From: Porphyromonadaceae bacterium | GTDB lineage: Bacteria; Bacteroidota; Bacteroidia; Bacteroidales; UBA12481 | Direction: 5' to 3' | Assembly: GCA_007280905.1 (NCBI GenBank) | Contig: QYQM01000012.1 | Coordinates: 1 to 48,963 of the forward strand | Length of the DNA stretch: 48,963 bases | Shown: positions 41,584-48,963 of the stretch, one piece after another | Position numbering within the stretch: position 1 is the first letter of the stretch | Layout of the letters: each line of letters starts with the position of its first letter | Notes under the pieces: generated by a model | Seen by the model: only the letters and a program-made list of their open reading frames with translations | Told to the model about the DNA's origin: nothing | Databases searched by the model: none | Made by a program: the position numbers and the translations under genes

Positions 41584-43741
41584 ATGCCACGAATAACCAT
41601 CCTCACCCTATTGATGTTTTGCTCTATGAATTCATTCGGCCAAAACATCAGCGTCACCTTTACCGGAACCGGCGCTGCCACTCAGATCGACAGCGTTATC
41701 GCAACAAATCTCACCACCAACCAAAGTGTTACTTTACCCGGCAATGAAACCCTGATTCTCACCCCCATACCGGAGTCCCATACATTTCAGAGTTAACGGA
41801 TTTGGGGATGGTTTATCCCAACCCGTTTTCTGGCAAGGCAACATTCATAGCTCATGTTCAAAATCCCCAAACGGCTTATTTGAAAGTCATAAACCAGGTT
41901 GGCCAGTTGGTGGCACAAACCAAATCTTTTATACAACCCGGAGAATACGAGTTTGCTCTTTCTGTAAGCACAGCAGGCATTTATTCGGTTACCATTACAA
42001 CGGACGATGGAATTGCCAGCTATAAGGTCATCTGCACTGATGCAACCGGATCGGAAAACCACATTCAATACCTTGGGGCCGGATCAAACAATCTTCATCA
42101 ACCTGGACTTAAAACCTCCCAAACCGGATACACACTGGGCTATAAATCAGGTGAAATAATTCTTTATAAGTGCTTTAGTGATATTTACACAACGATTATG
42201 ACCGATTCCCTCATCTCTTCCAAGAATTATTTGGTTGAGTTCAGCGCATGTACAGATCCTGATGGAAAGAACTATCCCATTGTTAAAATCGGGTATCAGA
42301 CTTGGATGGCCGAGAACCTGGCTTATCTGCCCTCGGTAAGTCCGATTACAGTTGGGTCAATTTTTACCCCCTACTTCTATGTATATGATTATTATGGCAG
42401 CAATACGGCGGAAGCTAAATCCCTTCCAAAGTATACCACATATGGAGTACTTTACAACTGGCTGGCTGCTATGGACGGGGATTCCAGTAGCACAGCAGTT
42501 CCCAGCGGGGTTCAAGGGATATGCCCATCCGGATGGCATTTGCCCAGTGATGATGAGTGGACCAACCTGACCGATTACTTAGGTGCAACTGCCGGGGGTA
42601 AAATGAAGGAAACCGGAACCGGTCATTGGTTATCTCCCAACACAGGAGCCACCAATGCAAGCGGTTTCACGGCTCTTCCTGGAGGTTACAGCAACCCCTA
42701 TTGGGATATGTGCCAATTTATCGACACCAGCGGTGTCTTTTGGTCATCTTCATGGGGAGGTTTGGGAGCCTATTGTCGTTTCATGGAAAGCTGCTCCGAC
42801 GGAATAGCCACCTACTCTCAATCATCATCTATTCACACACATATATCGGGGTCTCGGTACGATGTGTAAAGGATGGGCCGACTAAACCAAGAGCGACCTT
42901 TAGTATTGATCCTCCGAGAGGCACCACTTCAACAATTTTCCAATTTGATGCATCCGGTTGTACTGACTTTGAAACAGCTACCGCCAATCTCGAGGTTCGC
43001 TGGGATTGGAATGGAGATAGTATTTGGGATACCGGATTTGATAAAGTAAAAACCATATCCCATCAATTTGCTTCCCCTGGCAGCTATACGGTCATTCTTC
43101 AGGTTAAAGATGCTGACGGATTGGTTGATAATGAAGCTAATACAATCTATGTTGGTGAAGGTCTTCTGACTGATACCCGGGATGGACGCGATTATGCTTA
43201 CAAAGCCATTGGCACTCAAACCTGGATGATCGAAAACCTGGCCTATTTACCCGCGGTCAGCTCTTCTTCAACGGGATCCGCGACCTCTCCTTTGTATTAT
43301 GTATATGGATATGAAGGGGAAAGTCCTAGTGATGCCAAGGCTACAATGAATTTTACGACGTATGGGGTATTGTACAATTGGGAAGCGGCAAAATCTGCGT
43401 GTCCATCGGGTTGGCATTTGCCATCAGAAGAAGATTGGAATATACTGACTGACTACCTAGGTATGAATGCCGGGGGTAAAATGAAAGAATCCGGGACCTG
43501 GCATTGGTCAAGACCAAATACAGGAGCCACAGACTCAAGTGGTTTTACCTCACTTCCGGGGGGATACAGGTTTAACACCGGAGGGTTCAAAAACCTCAAC
43601 AACAATAATCACCTTTGGTCCTCTTCAACCAACGGGGAGTTGTATGCATGGTACCGAAGCTTGAGTTACGACTCAAATGGGATAGACCGGCGATCTGGCA
43701 GCCGCAATAACGGGCTTTCCGTCCGCTGTCTGCGGGATTGA
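41584..43741 (+). pseudogene. FISUMP (Fib_succ_major) surface protein, frameshifted twice
   Basis: One gene split over three frames. Frame 1 (41584-41796) has a signal peptide (TILTLLMFCSMNSFGQ) and NISVTFTGTGAATQIDSV. Frame 2 (41802-42869) has an internal T9SS-like module (MVYPNPFSGKATF ... AGIYSVTI) and a FISUMP domain (YPIVKIGYQTWMAENLAYLP, ICPSGWHLPSDDEW, ALPGGY, FWSSS). Frame 3 (about 42850-43741) completes it (GVSVRCVKDG), adds a PKD domain (DASGCTDFETA ... FASPGSYTVILQVKDADG) and a second FISUMP domain ending LSVRCLRD. The shifts lie near 41790 and 42830-42850. The protein would be a cell-surface adhesin-like molecule; sequencing error is an alternative cause. Confidence 0.82.
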
Positions 43742-43942
43742 TTATGCACAGAGTCTGATTCAAGGCGGATAGGCACATTGTGTTAAACAACTGAATCAGT
43801 GAAATATAATCGAGATGGTGGAACTTATCCAACTTTCCTGGGCCAATCGAACGAGCGGTATGTTTGCGGAGGTTGAGCAACCAGACAGTCAAAAAGCACA
43901 CTCATATAGCTTAAAAGAGGGATTTAAGCTCGGTTTTCAAAA

Positions 43943-44036
43943 TTACGTGCCAACTGAGTGCCAAAACCCCCAAATCACAAAACCGATCTACTTGATTAAC
44001 AGGTAGATCGGTTGAAGTTGTTGAGGTCACAAGCGG
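43943..44036. other. Island attachment site (right core, in tRNA-Cys)
   Basis: A TTACGTGCCAACTGAGTGCC doublet, AAACCGATCTACTTGATTAA with an inverted CGGTTG, then GAGGTCACAAGCGG (44023-44036), of which 44024-44036 is the tRNA 3' end. It is the partner of the core at 38144. Confidence 0.75.
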
Positions 44037-44094
44037 ACTCGAACCGCTGTACACGGTTTTGCAGACCGTTGCCTGACCACTCGGCCATGTGACC
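44024..44094 (-). tRNA. tRNA-Cys (anticodon GCA)
   Basis: Seventy-one bases on the - strand. The acceptor stem GGTCACA/TGTGACC, D arm GCC...GGC, anticodon stem ACGGT/ACCGT with loop CTGCAAA (anticodon GCA at 44060-44062), and T arm AGCGG/CCGCT with loop TTCGAGT all pair. The discriminator base is U, the identity base for Cys tRNAs. CCA is not encoded. Its 3' end is the integration target of the adjacent island and is restored by the element's own copy. Confidence 0.95.
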
Positions 44095-44131
44095 AGTCAT
44101 GCCTGCAAAAGTATATCAAATCTTTGATAAT

Positions 44132-45631
44132 TCAAATAGGTCTTCTCTTCGGCGGCGCTATATGAACCGGGTGCCCGTAGTATAACTCAGCAGCCTCCAT
44201 CAGCGTTTCGGACACAGTCGGATGAGGATGGATGCTCAATGCCATATCGCTGGCTCTGGCGGCCATCTCAATCCCTAAAACCGCCTCAGAGATCAGATCC
44301 CCCGCGTTCTTGCCTACGATCCCCGCACCCAGAATCCGCTCGGTTCCCTCTTCAATGATCAGCTTGGTGAGCCCCACGGGTTCGCCCATCGCCACGGCTC
44401 GACCGGAAGCGGCCCACGGAAACTTCACAATGCGGAAGGATATATTCTTTTCCTTGCACTCCTGCTCGGATAACCCGGCAACGGCAATCTCAGGATCGGT
44501 ATATACCACAGCCGGTATGGCGCGGGCATCAAAGGCCGACTTCTGACCGGCAATCACCTCTGCCGCAATCCGGCCCTGATAGCTGGCTTTGTGCGCCAGC
44601 AACATCCCCCCGCTCACATCGCCAATGGCAAAGATGTTCTTTACATTCGTCCGGCCCTGCTCATCTGCCTTGATAAATCCCCGCTCATCAACCTCTATCC
44701 CAGCCTTTTCCAAATCCAATCCCTCCGTATTCGGCCTCATCCCCACCGATACCAGCACCGCATCAAACTCCTTCTTCACGTCCTTAACATCCTTAACGTC
44801 CTCACGATTCACCCGCTCAAGCGTCACGACCACCTTCCCCTCACTCTCCTCCAGCGCGGTTACCTTCGTTTCAAACCAAGCCTCGGCAAACAGTTCCTTA
44901 TTTTGCCTTAAGTAGATCCCTACGAGTTCCGGATCCATCGTGGGCATGATGGTTGGCGTAACCTCCACCAGCGATACCTCCGAACCCAATGCCTTATATA
45001 TGGTAGCCGATTCCATCCCGATATAACCGCCGCCCAGCACCAGCAGCCTCTTCGGTATCGACTTCAGCTCCAGCGCAATCTCCGCATTCATAATCCGATC
45101 CGTAAACTCCTTGATAAAAGGCAACTTGACCGGCACCGCACCGGTAGCGATGATCAGGTGTTCAAACTTGAGCTGGAGGTTGTGGTTGTTATGATTGTTG
45201 TGATCGTTAAGATCGCTCTGACCAGTCTTTTCGATCTTATCGTTCTTTTCTATCTTTTCGATTCCCAGAGTTGTTGGATCGACAAACCTCGCCCACCCCT
45301 GAATGTAATTGATCTTACGCGTTTTGGTCAGCTGTCCCAACCCACCTGTCAACCGTTCTACCACGCTTTCTTTCCAGTTCTTAACTTTCTCACGGTCTAT
45401 CTTCGGTTCCTGGAATGTAAGTCCCCATTCGCCCGCCCTCATGGCCTCCTCTTTTACTTTAGCCAGATGAAGGAGCGCTTTGGTGGGAATGCAGCCCCGG
45501 TATAAACAAACCCCTCCCGGATTGGCCTGGGGATCGATCAGGGTTACCTGCATGCCGAGATCTGCTGCCATGAATGCCGCGCGGTAACCGCCCGGACCCG
45601 CCCCAATAATCACTACCTGATGTTGTTCCAT
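44132..45631 (-). CDS. lpdA: Dihydrolipoyl dehydrogenase (E3) of the PDH complex
   Basis: A protein of 499 residues from the ATG at 45631, whose A is the last base of the E2 stop (TAATG overlap). FAD site VVIIGAGPGGYRAAFMAADLG, redox disulfide GGVCLYRGCIPTK, NAD site LLVLGGGYIGMESATIYKALG, and the C-terminal His-Glu pair in HPHPTVSETL are all present. It reoxidises the lipoyl arm of E2. Two odd insertions interrupt it: a Lys/Asn/His-rich run at about residues 125-153 (EKIEKNDKIEKTGQ, then NDHNNHNNHN) and VKDVKDVKK at about 283-291. Both are encoded by simple repeats. Confidence 0.95.
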   Translation of the reverse strand: MEQHQVVIIGAGPGGYRAAFMAADLGMQVTLIDPQANPGGVCLYRGCIPTKALLHLAKVKEEAMRAGEWGLTFQEPKIDREKVKNWKESVVERLTGGLGQLTKTRKINYIQGWARFVDPTTLGIEKIEKNDKIEKTGQSDLNDHNNHNNHNLQLKFEHLIIATGAVPVKLPFIKEFTDRIMNAEIALELKSIPKRLLVLGGGYIGMESATIYKALGSEVSLVEVTPTIMPTMDPELVGIYLRQNKELFAEAWFETKVTALEESEGKVVVTLERVNREDVKDVKDVKKEFDAVLVSVGMRPNTEGLDLEKAGIEVDERGFIKADEQGRTNVKNIFAIGDVSGGMLLAHKASYQGRIAAEVIAGQKSAFDARAIPAVVYTDPEIAVAGLSEQECKEKNISFRIVKFPWAASGRAVAMGEPVGLTKLIIEEGTERILGAGIVGKNAGDLISEAVLGIEMAARASDMALSIHPHPTVSETLMEAAELYYGHPVHIAPPKRRPI

Positions 45632-46887
45632 TATAGCCACGTTAAAAAAGGTTGTTCCAGAACTTTGCACATCCACACCAGGAAACGGGCACCGTCGGCA
45701 CCGTCGATCAGCCGGTGATCATAACTCAGCGATAGCGGCAGCAGGGTCCGCGGCACAAATTCGCCATCCAGGTAAACCGGTTCGATGGCGGATTTTGACA
45801 CTCCCAGTATAGCCACCTGATTCGGATAAACTATTGGAGTAAAGGATGTTCCGCCAATACCGCCGAGATTCGAGATCGTAAAGTTCCCGCCCTGCATCTC
45901 TTCGCTGGTAAGCTTGCGGTTACGTGCCCGCCCGGCAATTCCGTTGAGCTCAACAGACAGCTCGGTCAGACTCTTCTTATCCACATCCTGCACCACCGGT
46001 ACCAGAAGTCCCTGTTCAGTATCCACCGCAATGCCGATATTTATATAGTTTTTGAATACGATCTGCTTATTCTTCATATCCACGCTGGCATTGAATTTCG
46101 GGAACTGCCGGAGCGCCATGGCTGATAGTTTCAAAAGGATAGCTGTCATCGTAAGCTTGCCGCCTGCCTTTTCCACCACCGCTTTGCTCATCAGCCGGAA
46201 TTTCTCCAACTCGGTGATATCGGCCTTCTCAAACTGCACCACCTGCGGAATGGTCTGCCAGGAATTCACGGTGCTCTCCGCAGTAATCGTGCGAATTCTG
46301 CTCATCGGTTGGTAATCCACCGGCCCCCATTTCGAGAAGTCGGGCACCTCGGCATATCCGGCAAATTGGGTCGATTTCGGCGACTGGATCACCTCCCTGG
46401 CATGCGCCTTCACATCATCGTCCGATATCCGGCCACCAGGACCTGTTCCTTTTATCCGGTTAATATCCAAACCCAGATCACGGGCAAAACGGCGAACCGA
46501 GGGGGAGGCGGGAACAAAAGCTGAAGATAGGTGAGGAGCTGAGGAGCTGAGGAGCTGAGGTGGTGACGCTGGCAAGAGCGTTGTCATCCCCGCGAAGGCG
46601 GGGACCCCGTCCCTAACCGTGGCATTCTGCTCGGGCACCTTAACGTCCTTAACGCCCTCAACGATTAGTATCGTTTGCCCCACTCGTATCTCGTCTCCCG
46701 CATGTACCTTGATGTCTACGATCTTCCCGCCGAAGGGAGCGGGTATATCCGTTGCTGCCTTATCGGTTTCGATCTCAATGATGGATTGATCTTTTTCGAT
46801 CACATCGCCCACTTTCACCAGGATCCGGGCCAGAAAGCCCGATACCACATTGTCGGCTATCTCAGGAAGTTTAATTTCTTGTTTCAT
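45631..46887 (-). CDS. pdhC: Dihydrolipoamide acetyltransferase (E2) of the PDH complex
   Basis: A protein of 418 residues. One lipoyl domain comes first (lipoyl Lys in EIETDKAATDIPAP, about residue 43). Then a linker at about 80-130, an E3-binding domain (SPSVRRFARDLGLDINRIKG, then GTGPGGRIS), and the catalytic domain with the active-site box SYDHRLIDGADGARF near the C-terminus. The linker is unusual: it is encoded by a GAGGAGCT tandem repeat (three perfect units at 46533-46556), a REP-like hairpin (46583-46613) and an iterated CCTTAACG motif (46638-46663), all read through in frame (VRDGVPAFAGMTT, then PPQLLSSSAPHLSS). It transfers acetyl to CoA and scaffolds E1 and E3. Confidence 0.94.
   Translation of the reverse strand: MKQEIKLPEIADNVVSGFLARILVKVGDVIEKDQSIIEIETDKAATDIPAPFGGKIVDIKVHAGDEIRVGQTILIVEGVKDVKVPEQNATVRDGVPAFAGMTTLLPASPPQLLSSSAPHLSSAFVPASPSVRRFARDLGLDINRIKGTGPGGRISDDDVKAHAREVIQSPKSTQFAGYAEVPDFSKWGPVDYQPMSRIRTITAESTVNSWQTIPQVVQFEKADITELEKFRLMSKAVVEKAGGKLTMTAILLKLSAMALRQFPKFNASVDMKNKQIVFKNYINIGIAVDTEQGLLVPVVQDVDKKSLTELSVELNGIAGRARNRKLTSEEMQGGNFTISNLGGIGGTSFTPIVYPNQVAILGVSKSAIEPVYLDGEFVPRTLLPLSLSYDHRLIDGADGARFLVWMCKVLEQPFLTWL
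46583..46613. repeat. REP-like hairpin inside the E2 coding region
   Basis: GTCATCCCCGCGAAGGCGGG followed by GACCCCGTCC, with a perfect CCCCGC/GCGGGG stem (46588-46593, 46598-46603) and a GAAG loop. This sequence type is normally an intergenic REP element. Here it is translated as part of the flexible linker of E2. Confidence 0.8.
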
Positions 46888-46905
46888 CTTTACACGATTT
46901 GGCGG

Positions 46906-48963
46906 TTAAACAGCAGCGGGGTTTATTTTATCTGATTTTATGCCCAGCTTTTTCCTGGCCCCGGTGAGAACAGAGTTGTCAATCTTCCCATTATCACGCA
47001 ATTGCACGAGAGTGGTCCAAACGATGTGCCTGGCATCCACTTCAAAATGATCCCGAAGGGCCGTCCGGGTTTCACTTATACCGAACCCGTCGGTCCCCAG
47101 CGCTACAAACTGGCCCGGGAAATAAGTGGCCACCGAAAGCGGAAGGGCCTTTACGTAATCCGTTGCCGCAATGAACAGCCCGGGTTTTTCGCCAACCAGG
47201 AACCGGATGTGGCTCTCTTTCTTTTTATCGGGATTCAGCGTATTGTAACGCACCACCTCACGGGCATCGTCGTATAAATTCTTGAAACTCGTTACACTCC
47301 AAACGTGCGGGTGAATATCGTAGTCGCTTTTTAAAATATCGGCTGCTTTGATGACCTCATTGAGTATGGCGCCGCTTCCCAGCAAGTTCAGATTGTAAAC
47401 ATTATTCTCTTCATATCGATATTGATACATCCCTTTGAGAATGTGCGACTTGGTGCAAGGCGGTTTTGCTGGCATGGGATATTTCTCGTTCATCACGGTG
47501 ATATAGTAAATCACATCCTTGCTTTCGACAAACATTTCCTTTATTCCCTCCTCCACGATTATCGCAACCTCATAGGCAAATGTCGGATCGTAAGCTTTTA
47601 TCGATGGATAGGTGAGTGCCAGCAGGTGACTGTTCCCGTCCAGGTGCTGCAATCCCTCTCCCGCCAGCGTGGTGCGGCCGGAGGTTCCCCCGATCATGAA
47701 ACCGCGGGCCCTTATATCGCCTGCGGCCCAGATCAGATCTCCCACCCGCTGGAATCCGAACATCGAGTAGAAAATGAAAAACGGGATATTATTCACCCCG
47801 TGTGTGGAATGACTGGTACCGGCAGCGATAAACGACGACATCGACCCGGCTTCATTGATCCCTTCTTCCAGAATGGCTCCGTCGATTGCCTCTTTATAAT
47901 ACATCAGGCTTTCGCTGTCAACCGGCTCATATAATTGTCCTTTGTGTGAATAGATCCCCACCTGCCTGAACAGGGAATCCATCCCAAAAGTACGCGATTC
48001 ATCCGGAACGATAGGTACAATCAGCTTTCCAACATTCTTATCTTTAAGCAGTTTGGCAAGGATTTGCACCAGCACCATGGTAGTGGCTACCTCTTTACCT
48101 CCCGAATCATTACTGAATTCTTTAAAGATGGCATGATCCGGCATTTCAAAACGTACCTTTTCTGATACCCGGTTGGGCAGGAAACCACCCAGTTTTTGCC
48201 GCAGTTCAAGAAGGTATTTCATCTCTTCACTATCCTCTGCCGGCTTATAGAACGGGGCTTTCCCGATCCCTTCATCCGAAATCGGAATGCCGAATCGTCC
48301 GCGGAAATACTTCAGTTCTTCCTCATTCAGTTTTTTCTGCTGATGGGTAATATTTCTCCCTTCGCCGGCTTCACCTAAACCGTATCCTTTAATGGTGGAT
48401 GCCAGAATGACCGTCGGGGCGCCTTTGTGGTTAACTGCCGCCTTAAAGGCATTATAAATCTTCAGGGGATCATGCCCGCCGCGGCTGAGTTTCTCGAGTT
48501 GCTCATCGGAGTAATGTTCAACCATCTTGAGCGTTTGCTCGTATTTCCCAAAGAAATCCTTCCGGATATAGTCACCGGAGGAAATAATATATCTCTGTCG
48601 CTGTCCGTCGACCAGTTCCCCGAATCTTCTGGCCAGCAGTCCGTCCTTATCTTTTTCAAACAGGGGATCCCAGTCCTGGCCGTGAATCACTTTAATCACA
48701 TTCCAGCCGGCCCCGTGAAAGGCAGATTCCAGCTCCTGTATGATCGATCCGTTTCCGCGGACCGGCCCGTCAAGACGCTGCAGGTTGCAGTTCACCACGA
48801 AGATCAGGTTATCCAGCTCCTCGCGGGAAGCCAGGGTAAGTGCGCCCATCGATTCCGGCTCATCCATCTCCCCGTCGCCCAGGAAGGCCCATATTTTCTG
48901 ATCTGATTTAGCGATCAGTCCCTTATCTTCCATATACCGGTTAAACCGGGCCTGATAAATCGC
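46906..48963 (-). CDS. aceE: Pyruvate dehydrogenase E1, homodimeric AceE type (5' end outside window)
   Basis: The visible 685 codons cover the C-terminal three quarters of a protein that is about 880-890 residues in this family. The frame runs to the window edge with AIYQARFNRYMEDKG, so the start lies beyond it. Landmarks are the thiamine-diphosphate region FLGDGEMDEPESMGAL, NLIFVVNCNLQRLDGPVRGN, KGYGLGEAGEGRNITHQQKK, IVPDESRTFGMDSLFRQ and the C-terminal DGFGISETRTALRDHFEVDA. It decarboxylates pyruvate and acetylates E2, which starts 18 bases downstream. The order aceE-E2-E3 forms one operon. Confidence 0.95.
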   Translation of the reverse strand, partial: AIYQARFNRYMEDKGLIAKSDQKIWAFLGDGEMDEPESMGALTLASREELDNLIFVVNCNLQRLDGPVRGNGSIIQELESAFHGAGWNVIKVIHGQDWDPLFEKDKDGLLARRFGELVDGQRQRYIISSGDYIRKDFFGKYEQTLKMVEHYSDEQLEKLSRGGHDPLKIYNAFKAAVNHKGAPTVILASTIKGYGLGEAGEGRNITHQQKKLNEEELKYFRGRFGIPISDEGIGKAPFYKPAEDSEEMKYLLELRQKLGGFLPNRVSEKVRFEMPDHAIFKEFSNDSGGKEVATTMVLVQILAKLLKDKNVGKLIVPIVPDESRTFGMDSLFRQVGIYSHKGQLYEPVDSESLMYYKEAIDGAILEEGINEAGSMSSFIAAGTSHSTHGVNNIPFFIFYSMFGFQRVGDLIWAAGDIRARGFMIGGTSGRTTLAGEGLQHLDGNSHLLALTYPSIKAYDPTFAYEVAIIVEEGIKEMFVESKDVIYYITVMNEKYPMPAKPPCTKSHILKGMYQYRYEENNVYNLNLLGSGAILNEVIKAADILKSDYDIHPHVWSVTSFKNLYDDAREVVRYNTLNPDKKKESHIRFLVGEKPGLFIAATDYVKALPLSVATYFPGQFVALGTDGFGISETRTALRDHFEVDARHIVWTTLVQLRDNGKIDNSVLTGARKKLGIKSDKINPAAV

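Noticed and set aside
38369-44036. The tRNA-Cys island as a conjugative transposon
   Set aside because: No relaxase, coupling protein or Tra genes are present between the two core repeats.
47422-48906. Long + strand open frames (170 and 159 codons) inside aceE
   Set aside because: Antisense to AceE, which is conserved throughout; no start context or domain.

Overview
The window looks like a chromosomal piece of a Bacteroidota bacterium, probably an environmental Bacteroidales/Marinilabiliales-type organism. The evidence is a SusC/SusD pair behind an ECF sigma/FecR couple, several proteins ending in type IX secretion (T9SS) sorting domains, BF3164-type and FISUMP proteins, many Bacteroidota-style lipoproteins, and no clear Shine-Dalgarno sites. 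Species cannot be fixed from sequence alone. No rRNA, CRISPR array or complete prophage was seen. One tRNA (Cys) is present.

Layout. 0.2-4.4 kb: an AT-rich run of unrelated single genes, all on the + strand (methyltransferase, small membrane protein, DUF3052, Crp/Fnr regulator, Lnt-like acyltransferase, two small unknowns). It is separated by short imperfect palindromes and looks like acquired cassettes. 4.8-7.7 kb: a coupled pair of secreted hydrolases (S41-like peptidase with T9SS tail, class C beta-lactamase-fold lipoprotein). 7.7-10.6 kb: decayed tails, then a FadL-type porin and a TPR protein, bracketed by a 93-bp direct duplication of the hflC 3' end. 10.6-13.3 kb: hflK-hflC and a Cache-type lipoprotein on the - strand. 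13.5-18.2 kb: two cyclopropane-synthase-family genes (one truncated), a hexahaem cytochrome lipoprotein and several gene fragments. 18.5-33 kb: a polysaccharide-utilisation-like region (sigma, FecR, SusC, SusD, LamG protein, a decayed LamG copy and decayed downstream genes; on the other strand a GH29 fucosidase, a T9SS protein and a BF3164-like lipoprotein). 34.7-36.9 kb: an IS21-family element whose transposase has lost about 95 internal codons. 37-44 kb: a genomic island with a tyrosine integrase, an Abi/HEPN gene and a frameshifted FISUMP gene, bounded by a 14-bp repeat that is the 3' end of tRNA-Cys. 44.1 kb to the window end: the pyruvate dehydrogenase operon aceE-E2-lpd on the - strand.

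How it fits together. The segments at 4.8-13.3 kb and 44-49 kb look like stable, intact genes. The stretch from 13.5 to 44 kb is a mosaic. It holds at least ten copies of a roughly 110-130 bp dispersed repeat, all in the same orientation and with imperfect inverted ends; several 'cgtgccaaatacgtgcc'-type doublets that look like integrase arm sites; a 20-kb-spaced direct duplication of a DUF4160-DUF2442 locus; and many truncated genes. I read this as repeated island accretion beside the 3' end of tRNA-Cys followed by decay. The repeat family and the repeat sequences found inside the coding regions of the PDH genes are the least explained signals here.
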